A stretch of 64,000 nt of DNA from Nibricoccus aquaticus (GCF_002310495.1 NZ_CP023344.1:62001-126000); one strand, 5' to 3'; positions 1-9,408 are shown, counted from the stretch's first letter. Numbers and translations: made by a program. Notes: generated from the sequence alone by a model not told the origin.

Positions 1-1
1 A

Positions 2-553
2 GTGATCCAGGCCATCGCGGTGCTGATCGTACTGGTTTTTTCCAAGTACGTTTATCTCACCAGCCTGACCAGTTACTACACGTTCTATCTGATCGAAAAA
101 TTCCAGCTCACGGCGTCGCAAGCGCAGATCTACCTCTTCGTATTTCTCTTCGCAGTCGCGGCTGGCACGATCATCGGCGGACCGGTGGGCGATCACTTCG
201 GGCGAAAGTGGGTCATCTGGATTTCCATTCTCGGCGTGGCGCCGTTCGCGTTGTGGATGCCGCACACGAACCTCGCTGGAACCGTAACGCTCAGCGTGGT
301 CATTGGCGTGGTTCTCGCGTCCGCGTTTTCCGCGATCCTCGTGTATGCGCAAGAACTCGTACCCGGCAAAGTCGGCCTCATCAGCGGGCTGTTCTTCGGT
401 TTCGCGTTCGGCGTGGCCGGCATCGGTTCCGTGGCGCTGGGCAAACTCGCCGACCACACGAGCATCGAGCACGTGTTCGACGTGTGCAGTTACCTCCCGC
501 TGATCGGGCTGCTCACGGTGTTCCTGCCTGATATCGAACGCCGGCGCACCTGA
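2..553 (+). CDS. fsr: MFS drug exporter, Fsr (fosmidomycin-resistance) type, C-terminal part
   Basis: About 183 residues of the C-terminal half of a 12-helix major facilitator. The reading frame is open to the left edge, so the first GTG is an internal codon and the true start lies outside the window. Diagnostic stretches are 'SKYVYLTSLTSYYTFYLI', 'AVAAGTIIGGPVGDHFGRK' (the loop-type MFS motif with GDHFGRK) and 'SAILVYAQELVPGKVG', which match my recollection of the Fsr family closely. Fsr proteins are inner-membrane proton antiporters that export fosmidomycin and related compounds. A perfect hairpin directly follows the stop codon. The native substrate in this organism cannot be read from sequence. 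Confidence 0.85.
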   Translation: MIQAIAVLIVLVFSKYVYLTSLTSYYTFYLIEKFQLTASQAQIYLFVFLFAVAAGTIIGGPVGDHFGRKWVIWISILGVAPFALWMPHTNLAGTVTLSVVIGVVLASAFSAILVYAQELVPGKVGLISGLFFGFAFGVAGIGSVALGKLADHTSIEHVFDVCSYLPLIGLLTVFLPDIERRRT

Positions 554-559
554 AATGAA

Positions 560-585
560 AAAGACCACGAGTCATCGTGGTCTTT
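560..585. terminator. Bidirectional hairpin terminator between converging genes
   Basis: Perfect 11-bp stem (AAAGACCACGA, 560-570, with its complement at 575-585) and a 4-nt loop. It has A-rich and T-rich feet, so it can serve the exporter on the plus strand and lepB on the minus strand. It lies between the two stop codons. Confidence 0.8.
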
Positions 586-610
586 GAAACTCGTTCGCCT
601 CGCTGACGCT

Positions 611-1879
611 TCAGCGCGCCGGTCCCCAGCGTTTCGTGAACGGGTAATAGATGAACAACGGGCGACCCACGATATCCTTGTACGGGACTTCGCCCCAGTA
701 ACGGCTGTCGAGACTGTTGCCGGAATTATCGCCCATCGCATAATAACCCTGCGTGGAAACTTCGACCTGCTTTTTCTCAAGCAGCGCTTCTTGATTCTTA
801 TAGCCGCGATAAAGCCCCTCTTGGCGGGCGTTCTTATCGAAAGCAAGTGATCCCGTGATTGGCTCGCCGTTGCGCAGCAAAGCGGAATCACGCACTTCGA
901 GCTTATCCCCAGGTGTCCCGACCAAGCGCTTGATGTAGTACGACTCCACGGGACGTCCGCCCGCATCGACCAAATAAGGACTGCGAATGTTATCTGTTCG
1001 AAAAACAAAGCCAGAGCCCACCTGCGGGCGCACGAAATGGTAGGACATGCGATCAACGAAAAGCTGATCGCCCGTCATCACATCGAACGAAAGAACGCGC
1101 TCTCCTTTTTTCACATGCTTGCCCGTGTTGATCCATCTAACCGGGATGTTTTGACCTGCACGCGACGAAGGCAAAAAGCCGGCTTCAACCTGTTGTGTCC
1201 GCGGAGCACCTGCACTGAAAAACGCCTCTTCGATGACCTCATCCATTTTGAAGTCCAACGGTACTTGCACCGTCACCAACTCGCTACCGACGCGTAACGT
1301 GATCTGCTGCACTCGGGATGGAAAAACAAACCAAGTACGACCAGGAACCACCGCAGAAGGAATCCGGTTACCCGAGACAGGCACCCAAACATCGCCATCC
1401 ACCGGCGCATCCACCGAACGACGCGTCGCGCCAAAAGCGACCAGCCGTGCCGCGCTCGCAACGACACCAGGCTCTTCCTTCTCTGAAGCGAAAACCTCGC
1501 CGGTCATACCGTAATAAGTCGGCCACATCGAGTTCGTCGGGATCTTAAACGGCTGCACGAAGTACGCGCGCAGTCCGAGGATCACGATCGCGGCGACGAC
1601 GAAAAACTCCACGTACTCCTGGATCGTGGAGCGTGGATAAAACTTTCCGCCTGCGCGGCGCACGGCCGGTTCAAGTGCCTCGATGCCGAGCTTCAGTTTG
1701 CTGGCGTCGGCTTTATCGCGGAGCTGGGCACGGAGTTGCTCGCTCTTCTGCTGGAGATCGGCCCGGTCGGCGGCGGAGATCTCGTCACGGCGGTAGTTGA
1801 AAATTTTGTCGGCGAGCTCGAGCCAGTTCGTGGCATTGGCGCGCATCTGTTTTTCGACCGACGAGAAAAGTCCGAACAT
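611..1879 (-). CDS. lepB: Signal peptidase I, long form
   Basis: Membrane-bound serine/lysine protease that removes signal peptides from exported proteins. A hydrophobic helix at residues 89-106 is followed by box B 'PTNSMWPTYYGM' with nucleophile Ser117. Box D 'YYIKRLVGTPGDKLEV' carries general base Lys317, and box E 'MGDNSGNSLDSRYWG' spans about 382-396. At 422 residues it is longer than the common 200-320 residue enzymes. The excess is an 85-residue charged N-terminal cytoplasmic segment and an insertion of about 150 residues between boxes B and D. It is the last gene of the leftward run fabD-lepA-lepB, 142 bp after lepA. A structured inverted repeat lies in that gap. Confidence 0.93.
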   Translation of the reverse strand: MFGLFSSVEKQMRANATNWLELADKIFNYRRDEISAADRADLQQKSEQLRAQLRDKADASKLKLGIEALEPAVRRAGGKFYPRSTIQEYVEFFVVAAIVILGLRAYFVQPFKIPTNSMWPTYYGMTGEVFASEKEEPGVVASAARLVAFGATRRSVDAPVDGDVWVPVSGNRIPSAVVPGRTWFVFPSRVQQITLRVGSELVTVQVPLDFKMDEVIEEAFFSAGAPRTQQVEAGFLPSSRAGQNIPVRWINTGKHVKKGERVLSFDVMTGDQLFVDRMSYHFVRPQVGSGFVFRTDNIRSPYLVDAGGRPVESYYIKRLVGTPGDKLEVRDSALLRNGEPITGSLAFDKNARQEGLYRGYKNQEALLEKKQVEVSTQGYYAMGDNSGNSLDSRYWGEVPYKDIVGRPLFIYYPFTKRWGPAR

Positions 1880-1921
1880 GGTGGGATGTGGAAATCAGGA
1901 AGACGGGAACGGAGCCAAACT

Positions 1922-1990
1922 AATCTGGAACTCAGCAATTCTGGAAAATCCGACCGTTTTTTTCCGTCCAGAGTTCCTGAGTTCCAGATT
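1922..1990. repeat. Inverted repeat between lepA and lepB
   Basis: Perfect 14-bp arms (AATCTGGAACTCAG at 1922-1935 and its complement at 1977-1990) flank 41 nt. Inside lie a second 6-bp pair (TCTGGA 1940-1945 / TCCAGA 1967-1972) and a run of seven T. It could be a processing or attenuating hairpin on the lepA-lepB transcript, or a dispersed intergenic palindrome. Confidence 0.6.
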
Positions 1991-2021
1991 CATCAAAATG
2001 AAGCAGGCGTCGAAAGGCGTT

Positions 2022-3821
2022 TTAGTCGCCGCTCTTGAGCACCTTGATGAAGGCATCCGGCGGGATGTTCACCTTGCCGATCATCTTCATCTTCTTTTTG
2101 CCCTCTTTCTGCTTATCGAGGAGTTTGCGCTTACGGGAGATGTCGCCGCCGTAGCACTTCGAGGTAACGTCCTTGCGCATTTCCTTCACGTTGTCGCGGG
2201 CGATGACTTTGCCGCCGATCGCGGCCTGAATCGCGACTTTGAACATCTGTGGCGGGATGATCTCGGCGAGTTTTTCGCACAGCTGGCGGCCTTTGGCTTC
2301 AGCCTTGGAGCGGTGGACGATGCAGGAAAACGCGTCCACGGGGTCGCCGTTGATCATGATGTCCATCTTCACGAGGTCGTCGGCTTTGTAGGCGCCGAGT
2401 TCGTAGTCCATCGAACCGTAGCCGTGCGTGATGGATTTCAGGCGGTCGTTGAAATCGACGAGGATTTCGTTGAGCGGGAGCACGCAGCGGAGCATCACGC
2501 GATTCATGTCGAGCGTGTCGGTGTGTTCGCACACGCCGCGCTTTTCCATGATCAGCGCGAGGATGTCGCCCATGGAATCGTTGGGCAGAATGATCGACGC
2601 CGTGATCGTGGGTTCGAGCGTCTCGATAATCGTGCCGGGGTCAGGGAAGTTCACCGGGTTATCCACCTCGAGGACTTCGCCGCCTTGTTTCACGATCTTG
2701 TAGATGACGCTTGGGTACGTGGAGATGATCTCGACGTCGTGCTCGCGGCGAATGCGCTCCTGGATGATCTCCATGTGGAGCAAACCGAGGAAGCCACAGC
2801 GGAAGCCGAAGCCCAGCGCGAGGGAACTCTCCGAGGAGTAAACGAACGCCGCGTCGTTGAGCTGTAAGCGGCCGAGGCCTGCCTTGAGCTTTTCGTAGTC
2901 GTCGCTCTCCAGCGGATAGAGTCCGCAGAAAACCATCGGGCGGACCTCTTTGTAGCCGGGGAGCATTTCCTGAGCGGGCTTGCTCGCGATGGTGATGGTA
3001 TCACCGGTTTTAACCTCGGAAGGATCTTTGATGCTCGAAACGACGTAGCCCACGTCGCCCGCGTGGAGCACCGCGCACTTTTCCATCTTCGGCGTGAACG
3101 TACCGACCTCTTTCACCTCGGCCTTTTGATTGGTGCTCATGAGGAGCATCATGTCGTTGGCCTTGATCGAGCCGGAAAACACGCGGACGTACGCGATACA
3201 GCCCCGGTACGCATCGTAGAGAGAATCGAAAACCAGGATGCGCGTCTGCGCGTACTCGCGCCAGCGAGGAGGCGGCACGCGAGCGACGACAGCTTCAAGA
3301 ATGTCTTCGATGCCGATGCCCGACTTGCCGCTGGCGAGAATCGCCTCTTCGGCCGGGATCGTGAGAATGTCTTCGAGTTGCTTGGTGCAGAGTTCGAGGT
3401 TCGCCGACGGCAGATCGATCTTGTTGATGACCGGGATGACCTTGAGCTGCTGAGAAAACGCGAGGTGCGCATTGGCCACCGTCTGGGCTTCGACGCCTTG
3501 CGCCGCATCGATCAGGAGCACGGCGCCTTCACATGCCGCGAGACTGCGGGAAACTTCGTACGAGAAGTCCACGTGGCCGGGCGTGTCCATCAGGTTGAGC
3601 TTATACTCACGGCCATCCTTCGCGCGGTACATCATCGTGACCGGGTGCGATTTGATGGTGATACCACGCTCCTTCTCGAGGTCCATCGAGTCGAGATGCT
3701 GGGCGGTTAACACGCGCTTCGAGATCGTGTTGGTGTACTCGAGCAGCCGGTCGGACAGCGTCGTTTTGCCGTGATCGACGTGAGCGATAATACAGAAATT
3801 GCGGGTCAACAGTTCGTCCAT
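2022..3821 (-). CDS. lepA: Elongation factor 4 (LepA), ribosome back-translocase GTPase
   Basis: Translation GTPase that acts on stalled or mis-translocated ribosomes. I place the start at 'MDELLTRNFCIIAHVDHGK', giving 599 residues, the normal family length of about 600. The frame extends 12 codons further upstream (to 3857) through an arginine-rich stretch not expected in this family. G1 is 'AHVDHGKT', G2/G3 include 'RGITIKSH' and 'DTPGHVDF', and G4 is 'NKIDLP'. The LepA-specific C-terminal domain ends 'GKVNIPPDAFIKVLKSGD', with 'RKRKLLDKQKEGKKKMK' before it. Same strand as fabD upstream and lepB downstream. Confidence 0.96.
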   Translation of the reverse strand: MDELLTRNFCIIAHVDHGKTTLSDRLLEYTNTISKRVLTAQHLDSMDLEKERGITIKSHPVTMMYRAKDGREYKLNLMDTPGHVDFSYEVSRSLAACEGAVLLIDAAQGVEAQTVANAHLAFSQQLKVIPVINKIDLPSANLELCTKQLEDILTIPAEEAILASGKSGIGIEDILEAVVARVPPPRWREYAQTRILVFDSLYDAYRGCIAYVRVFSGSIKANDMMLLMSTNQKAEVKEVGTFTPKMEKCAVLHAGDVGYVVSSIKDPSEVKTGDTITIASKPAQEMLPGYKEVRPMVFCGLYPLESDDYEKLKAGLGRLQLNDAAFVYSSESSLALGFGFRCGFLGLLHMEIIQERIRREHDVEIISTYPSVIYKIVKQGGEVLEVDNPVNFPDPGTIIETLEPTITASIILPNDSMGDILALIMEKRGVCEHTDTLDMNRVMLRCVLPLNEILVDFNDRLKSITHGYGSMDYELGAYKADDLVKMDIMINGDPVDAFSCIVHRSKAEAKGRQLCEKLAEIIPPQMFKVAIQAAIGGKVIARDNVKEMRKDVTSKCYGGDISRKRKLLDKQKEGKKKMKMIGKVNIPPDAFIKVLKSGD

Positions 3822-3901
3822 GCGAGGAGAGCGTCGGCGGCGGAAACCGCGACGCATTCAAAGGTTCAAAAGGTCGAGGGTGCGGACGCCCCCCGGCGGG
3901 A

Positions 3902-4816
3902 TCAAGCGGCTAAATCGGAAAACTCGGACACGCTCTTCACCGGCCAGTCCTTATTGGTCCGGCGGGCCAGCCCGGCGAGGACGCCGCCCGGCCCCAGCTC
4001 CCAATAAGTCGTTGCCCCTGCCGCCGAGGCGCTGCGCATGCAGTCTTCCCAGAGGACGGACGACACGACCTGCTTCACCAGCGCCTCGCGGATCGCGTCG
4101 GGCGACGAGACGGCGTGGCCGGTCGTGTTCGTGAAGACAGTGAACTTCGGCGCCGCAAACGGCACCGTCGCCAGATAAGCGGCAAATGCCGCGCGGGCCG
4201 GCTCCATCAGGCGGCTGTGATAAGCGCCCGCGACGTTGAGCGGCATGGCTTTCTTGATGCCGCGCTCTTTTGCAGCGGCGACGGCGGCTTCGACCTTCGC
4301 CTTTTCGCCGGAGATGATGATCTGGCCGGGGCAGTTGAAATTGGCCGCCTCGATCCCGAACTCAGCGCAGAGCTCGGTGACCTTCGCGCGCTCTTCACCG
4401 ACAATCGCGGCCATGCCGCCGGTCGTCTGCTCACACGCGAGCTGCATCAAACGCCCACGCTCGGCCACGACCTTCAGGCCGGTCGCGAAATCAAAAACGC
4501 CCGCAGCCGTCAGCGCGGTGACTTCGCCGAGGCTCAGGCCGAGCGCGAACGTCGGCTCATCTGCGCCCGTGAGTTTCCCCTTCTCCTTCGCTGCCGCGAG
4601 CAACGCGAGACCATGAACGAAGAGCGCGGGTTGGCAGACCTTGGTCTGCGTGAGTTCGGCGTCAGGGCCTTCAAACGAGAGCTTCGTGAGTTCCCAACCG
4701 AGCACGCGGTTGGCTTCGTCGTAAAGCGCGCGGGCGGCTGCGGAGTTTTCGTAGAGCGATTTGCCCATGCCGACTTTCTGAGCGCCCTGACCAGCGAAGA
4801 GGAGTGCGAGTGACAT
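3902..4816 (-). CDS. fabD: Malonyl-CoA:ACP transacylase
   Basis: Transfers malonyl from CoA to acyl carrier protein for fatty-acid elongation in the cytoplasm. At 304 residues it has normal length. It opens with 'LALLFAGQGAQKVGMGK', the nucleophile elbow is 'GLSLGE' with Ser95, and the active-site His is in 'NVAGAYHSRLMEPA' (His200). The classical elbow is GHSLGE; the His-to-Leu change is one I recall from other members of the wider Planctomycetes-Verrucomicrobia group, so it is probably not a defect. No other fab genes are adjacent. It sits between an ABC exporter and lepA on the same strand, with an 80-bp gap to lepA's chosen start. Confidence 0.94.
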   Translation of the reverse strand: MSLALLFAGQGAQKVGMGKSLYENSAAARALYDEANRVLGWELTKLSFEGPDAELTQTKVCQPALFVHGLALLAAAKEKGKLTGADEPTFALGLSLGEVTALTAAGVFDFATGLKVVAERGRLMQLACEQTTGGMAAIVGEERAKVTELCAEFGIEAANFNCPGQIIISGEKAKVEAAVAAAKERGIKKAMPLNVAGAYHSRLMEPARAAFAAYLATVPFAAPKFTVFTNTTGHAVSSPDAIREALVKQVVSSVLWEDCMRSASAAGATTYWELGPGGVLAGLARRTNKDWPVKSVSEFSDLAA

Positions 4817-4859
4817 AATGAAACGGCAGTTCGTAAACGGTCGAACGGTGCAGTGCCAA

Positions 4860-4882
4860 GGGCCAAGTTCCAGACTTGGGCC
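4860..4882. repeat. Imperfect hairpin between ABC exporter and fabD
   Basis: GGGCCAAGT (4860-4868) and ACTTGGGCC (4874-4882) pair over six bases, then one mismatch and two more pairs, with a 5-nt loop. It lies just downstream of the exporter's coding strand neighbour, in the 78-bp gap before fabD. It could be a weak transcript hairpin; no U-run follows. Confidence 0.35.
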
Positions 4883-4894
4883 ACGGCGGCTCCC

Positions 4895-6685
4895 CTACTC
4901 TTCCAGCCGCCCACCACTCTGCCGCGCGTGCAGCTGCGAATAAAGCCCGCCCGTCTTCACGAGTTCATCGTGCGAACCGATTTCCTCAATCCGACCCGCG
5001 CGCATCGCCACGATGCGGTCGGCGTTGCGGATCGTCGAGAGACGGTGCGCCACGACAAACGTCGTCCGCCCTTTCATGAGCCGTTCCAGCGCCTCCTGAA
5101 TCAACGCCTCGCTCTCCGAATCCAGCGCCGACGTCGCTTCGTCCAGGATCAACACGCGCGGATCGCGGATCAGTGCGCGTGCGATGGCGAGGCGCTGCTT
5201 CTGCCCGCCAGAAAGTCGCGCACCTTTTTCGCCCACCTGCGTCTGGATTCCCTCGGGCAACTTCTCAACAAACTCCCACGCATTTGCATCGCGCAACGCC
5301 GTTGTGATGCGCTCATCGGAAACCGACTTCATCCCATAAGTGATGTTCTCGCGGATCGTCCCATCGAAGAGAATCGATTCCTGCGGCACCACCGACACGA
5401 AGCGCCGGTATGTCCGCAAATCGAGCGCAGCCATGTCGCGACCATCGATCAGGATCGTACCACTCGTCGGCCGGATAAAACCGATGACCAGATTGAGCAC
5501 GGTGGATTTCCCCGCGCCCGACGGCCCGACGAGCGCGATGGTTTCGCCGGGTCTGACATGGAGCGAAAAATCACGCACGGCGTGCGCTTCGACTCCTTCG
5601 TAGCGAAATCCAACATCGCTAAAACGAAACTCTCCACTGACCGCGTTCACCGGCGCCTTGCCTTCGTTTTGTTCGAGATCGGGACACTCCAGTACTTCGC
5701 CAATCGAACGCACTGCTTCGTAGCCGCGCAGGATCATTGGCGCGGAGTTCGCGAGCGCGAGCACCGAGCCGGTCAGCATCCCAAAATATCCCGTGAGCAT
5801 GACGATATCGCCTAGCGTGATCGGAATGAACTGCGTGGCACACGCCCAGGCTGCAAAAACGAGGCAGGCTGAATTAAAAAAATTGAAAACGACCCACGAA
5901 ATCGCGCCGAAAACGGAGTTGATTTCATCCACTTTGAGCCCCGCGTCGCGCACCCGCTCAAGCGAGTTTTCGATGCGCTCAAGCGCGCTCGTCTCCAAGC
6001 CGTGGGCACGTGTGATCGGGATCAAATTGGTCATCTCGATCACGCGATTGGACATCTGCTCGATTTCCTGGCGCAGCTTGGTGTTTCGCTCCGAGACGTG
6101 CTTGTGCAACGAGCGTACAAGAATCACCGCGACAGGAATGGATCCCGCGAAAAAAACTAAAAACCACGGCGCACGATAAGCGGTCACCGCGAGCGCGAAA
6201 CCCAGATTGATGAAGGCTGTCCCCACCGAGTCAAAAAGCCCGCGCGTGAGCTGCTCGATGGATTCCACGTCGCGCAGCACCTTCGTCTGGAGCGTGCCTG
6301 CGCTTTGGCGCGTGTAGTATCCGATGGATAGATGCTGGAGCCGCCTGCAGATCGCGGAGCGCAGCCGCGTCTCCATCGAACGCGCCGCGTGGCTGATCGA
6401 GCGCACGCAGAGATAATTAACCGGGATGTTTTGAATCAGGATCGCGAGGAGGATGCCCGCATTGAACCAAATCTCGTTCAACGAATGTTTTTCCGGCTCG
6501 GCCACGATATCGATGATCCGCGCCGTCATGAGCGGCATGACCCACACCGGGCTGTGCTTGATGACATAGAGCACCGCGCCCCAGATCAGCCGCGTGCGCT
6601 CTTCGCGATAGAGAAACAGCAGTGTGCGAAGCGGGTGCTCGCCGCTGAAACGATGTTCAAGCGGACTGTTGTGTGGATTTTGCAT
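4895..6685 (-). CDS. ABC exporter half-transporter (membrane domain plus ATPase)
   Basis: A 596-residue fused exporter that works as a dimer. The transmembrane domain (about residues 30-320) contains the coupling region 'RHL...GYYTRQSAGTLQTKVLRDVESIEQL'. In the ATPase, Walker A is 'GPSGAGKST' (387-395), the signature is 'LSGGQ' (491-495), Walker B is 'VLILDE' (511-516), the D-loop is 'SALD' and the H-loop is His547. The architecture is MsbA/multidrug-like, but no substrate-specific feature is visible and no partner gene is adjacent. It is divergent from the TonB receptor, with 253 bp between them. Likely first gene of the leftward transcript that continues into fabD-lepA-lepB, although a promoter before fabD is also possible. 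Confidence 0.9.
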   Translation of the reverse strand: MQNPHNSPLEHRFSGEHPLRTLLFLYREERTRLIWGAVLYVIKHSPVWVMPLMTARIIDIVAEPEKHSLNEIWFNAGILLAILIQNIPVNYLCVRSISHAARSMETRLRSAICRRLQHLSIGYYTRQSAGTLQTKVLRDVESIEQLTRGLFDSVGTAFINLGFALAVTAYRAPWFLVFFAGSIPVAVILVRSLHKHVSERNTKLRQEIEQMSNRVIEMTNLIPITRAHGLETSALERIENSLERVRDAGLKVDEINSVFGAISWVVFNFFNSACLVFAAWACATQFIPITLGDIVMLTGYFGMLTGSVLALANSAPMILRGYEAVRSIGEVLECPDLEQNEGKAPVNAVSGEFRFSDVGFRYEGVEAHAVRDFSLHVRPGETIALVGPSGAGKSTVLNLVIGFIRPTSGTILIDGRDMAALDLRTYRRFVSVVPQESILFDGTIRENITYGMKSVSDERITTALRDANAWEFVEKLPEGIQTQVGEKGARLSGGQKQRLAIARALIRDPRVLILDEATSALDSESEALIQEALERLMKGRTTFVVAHRLSTIRNADRIVAMRAGRIEEIGSHDELVKTGGLYSQLHARQSGGRLEE

Positions 6686-6786
6686 CAGGGTCGGCGGAGT
6701 AATTGGCTAAGGCTAATGTTCGTCTCCATCGACGACGTCCAGAGGGCACTGGCTCGATCACCAGCATATTGTCAGTACTCCGCCTC

Positions 6787-6807
6787 ATTGCCGTACTGTA
6801 CGGCAAT
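6787..6807. promoter_or_regulatory. 21-bp palindrome, candidate operator in the divergent promoter region
   Basis: Perfect 10-bp arms ATTGCCGTAC (6787-6796) and GTACGGCAAT (6798-6807) around one central T. It lies in the 253-bp region between the ABC exporter and the TonB receptor, 131 bp before the receptor start. Size and symmetry fit a dimeric repressor site. The LacI-type regulator 2.6 kb downstream is the nearest candidate, though the odd centre differs from the usual central CG of LacI operators. Nothing else was recognised in this gap. Confidence 0.5.
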
Positions 6808-6938
6808 TAAACAGTTTGGTAACAAGGACAGTCCGGCTCACGCATACCGCAGCAACGTACTCCGTTGCTTTACCTGCAAACCCCGCACCCTCGATTCGAC
6901 CCTAAGAATCGCAGAACCCCGCATCTAGGAACCTACCT

Positions 6939-9377
6939 ATGAACCTACGTGATCGCCATGTATCACCTTCGTCGACCGTTCACGGACGACTGCTCGCCAG
7001 CCTGCTAGCTCTCTCAACAGCCCACGCGCTTGCTCAAACAGGAGCCCCGGCAACTCCACCGCCCGCCAGCCCGGCAGCTGTGGAAGAAGAGACCATCAAT
7101 CTCCCTCAGTTCACCATCACTGAAACGGTGGGGAATCCCTACCAATCACGCCAGGCGCTCTCCGCCTCCCGCGTCGCGATGGACATCCAGGACATCCCTC
7201 AAAGCATCTCGGTCGTCACGAGCGACTTCATTAAAGACTCGATGTCCACCCGCATGCTCGACGCCGCGAAGTATGTGACGCCGATCGTCGAAAGCACCCT
7301 GCCCTACGGCGGCGATCGCTACACCATCCGCGGCTTTTCAGTGTCCGCCGAGTTCATCGACGGCACCATGATCTCCGGCGCAGACGGCTACAGCATGTCG
7401 CTCGGCACGTATAACATCGAGCGCCTGGAAATCATCAAAGGCCCCAACGCCATCCTCGTTCCCGGCGGCAGCCCTGGCGGCGTGATGAACCCCATCACCA
7501 AGGCCCCGATCTTCGGGAAGAATCAGGCCTCCACCGAGCTCACCTTCGGCCAGTACTCTGATCGTGTTTTCAGCTTCGATATCAATCGCAGCTTCGGCAA
7601 AGACGGCAAAGCCGCCGCACGGCTCGTCTACGCCATCTGGCGCACCGAGTACTACGTCAAAAACCAGTACCGCAACGGCTACGAGATCGCGCCGTCTTTC
7701 TCGTACAAGCTCTCCCCCGATCACACGCTCACGATCAAGACCGACTTCGTGCAGAACCGCGAAACCAACGGCACCGGCATGCCCATCGAGCCCACCGTCG
7801 GCAGCAACGGCTACGCACAGCTCCCGCGTAACCTTCCGCGCGACTGGTCCTTCGCAAACGACACCGACACCCGCCACCGTTCCACCGAGCGCATCAGCGT
7901 CGAACTGCTCTCCACACTTTCCGACAACGTCTCGTCCCGCCTCTTCGTCATGGCCAACCACGTACGCCGCTATGACATTGGCGGAGGCAGTGCCGGTCTC
8001 ACTAACGCCGGCGGTGGCAGCCGCAATCCCTTCACCGGTCTCTACGAACCCGGCGTCAATTGGGGCACAGCCATCACCAACTACAACGCCAGCGGCAATC
8101 CTGCTGACCTCGTTCCTACCTCCGCTCCCGTCACCGACCCCTCGACCTGGGTTTACGTCCGCAACAACGGCAAAAACGACCTCGAGTACACCGAAGCGCA
8201 CGTGAAGAACGACTACGCCGCGAACTTCGACACCAAGTGGTTCAAGTCCACCACGCTGCTCGGTTTCGCCGCCAATACCTCGAAAGTCCGCTGGCGCAGC
8301 CCGCTCTCCTCATCCCGCCCCGCAGTCCCGGCCAACAACCTCGGCTCCATCACCTACCCCGGCTACAACTTTCCGACGATTCTCCCTGGCGCCAACCTCG
8401 GTACCGATCGCACCGGCAAGCTCGATGACCTCCAGGTCTTCGGCTACGAAACACTCAAGTTCTGGGATGACCGCGTTCAACTCTCCGGCGGTCTCTCCCG
8501 CTTCTTCGGCAATCTCTCCCGCACGGATACGACCGGCACGGCCGTCCCCGCCGCACTGCCCACCTCCCCGGATTACCACCTCACCACCAACGCCACCTCG
8601 TTCGGTGTCGTCGTGAAGCCGATCAAGGCCGTTTCCCTGTTCTTTAGCCGGAACACCACGGGCGGCACCATGCCGGGCTCATTGAACGCCGGCGCCACCG
8701 ATCCGAACCTCAAACTCGCGACCGGCGGCCAGAAGGAATACGGTGTGAAAACCTCCCTCCTCGACAACCGCCTCACCGCTTCCTTCGCGTACTTCGACAT
8801 CGCGCAAAAGAACTTCTCCGTCACCAACAGCGAGTTCTTCCGCCTTCAGGCGCTCGGCCAGTCCACCGCCGGTCTCCCGCAATTCCTCCTCTTCGACCTC
8901 AACTCGAAGGGCTGGGAATTCGAAGCGACCTACTCGATGAACAAGAACCTCACCATCCTGGGCAACTACAGCTCCGTGAAGATCCGCCAGCCCATCACCG
9001 ACGTCCGCCTCCGCGGCGTGCCCGACAAATCCGCCGCCGTCTACGCCGACTACCGCTTCACCGAAGGCGCGATCAAAGGCTTCGGCATTAACGTCGGCAT
9101 CGATTACAAGAGCGACGTCGCCGGTGAAAATGCCTCCGGCTTCACCACCAACCGTCCCCTGCCCAACGGCAGCTATGTGGCGCAACAGCCCTCCTTCCTC
9201 GTCGCAGGCCGCACGCTCATGAACGTCGGCGTCACCTACAAATACGAAGACTGGAACTTCGCTGTGACCTGCATGAACGCGCTGGACAAGGAGTACATCC
9301 TCGCCGCCGGCAGCCGCGGCGCCGTCAACGTCGGCCAGCCTCGCGACTTCCGTGCTTCGGTTGGTTATAAGTTCTGA
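6939..9377 (+). CDS. TonB-dependent outer-membrane receptor, siderophore-receptor-like
   Basis: An 812-residue outer-membrane active transporter. An export signal (about residues 1-33, ending 'STAHALAQ') is followed by a Pro/Ala linker and the motif 'INLPQFTITETVG'. The plug begins near 'DIQDIPQSISVVTSDFIKD' and includes 'YTIRGFSV' and 'ERLEIIKGPNAILVPGGSPGGVMNPITK', all standard plug features of FhuE/FpvA-like receptors. The barrel ends in 'RASVGYKF' with a terminal Phe, the normal assembly signal. AGGA sits 8 nt before ATG, one of the few clear ribosome sites here. There is no N-terminal signalling domain and no TonB/ExbBD nearby. Ligand is unknown: siderophore likeness is only from the plug. 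A LacI regulator follows, so a saccharide-type ligand is also possible. Confidence 0.9.
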   Translation: MNLRDRHVSPSSTVHGRLLASLLALSTAHALAQTGAPATPPPASPAAVEEETINLPQFTITETVGNPYQSRQALSASRVAMDIQDIPQSISVVTSDFIKDSMSTRMLDAAKYVTPIVESTLPYGGDRYTIRGFSVSAEFIDGTMISGADGYSMSLGTYNIERLEIIKGPNAILVPGGSPGGVMNPITKAPIFGKNQASTELTFGQYSDRVFSFDINRSFGKDGKAAARLVYAIWRTEYYVKNQYRNGYEIAPSFSYKLSPDHTLTIKTDFVQNRETNGTGMPIEPTVGSNGYAQLPRNLPRDWSFANDTDTRHRSTERISVELLSTLSDNVSSRLFVMANHVRRYDIGGGSAGLTNAGGGSRNPFTGLYEPGVNWGTAITNYNASGNPADLVPTSAPVTDPSTWVYVRNNGKNDLEYTEAHVKNDYAANFDTKWFKSTTLLGFAANTSKVRWRSPLSSSRPAVPANNLGSITYPGYNFPTILPGANLGTDRTGKLDDLQVFGYETLKFWDDRVQLSGGLSRFFGNLSRTDTTGTAVPAALPTSPDYHLTTNATSFGVVVKPIKAVSLFFSRNTTGGTMPGSLNAGATDPNLKLATGGQKEYGVKTSLLDNRLTASFAYFDIAQKNFSVTNSEFFRLQALGQSTAGLPQFLLFDLNSKGWEFEATYSMNKNLTILGNYSSVKIRQPITDVRLRGVPDKSAAVYADYRFTEGAIKGFGINVGIDYKSDVAGENASGFTTNRPLPNGSYVAQQPSFLVAGRTLMNVGVTYKYEDWNFAVTCMNALDKEYILAAGSRGAVNVGQPRDFRASVGYKF

Positions 9378-9408
9378 TTAGCAGTCCACCGACACGTTCC
9401 CCTCCAAC

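Noticed and set aside
3822-3857. Longer LepA start
   Set aside because: The 12 extra residues are arginine-rich and outside the conserved family length; the shorter start matches relatives.
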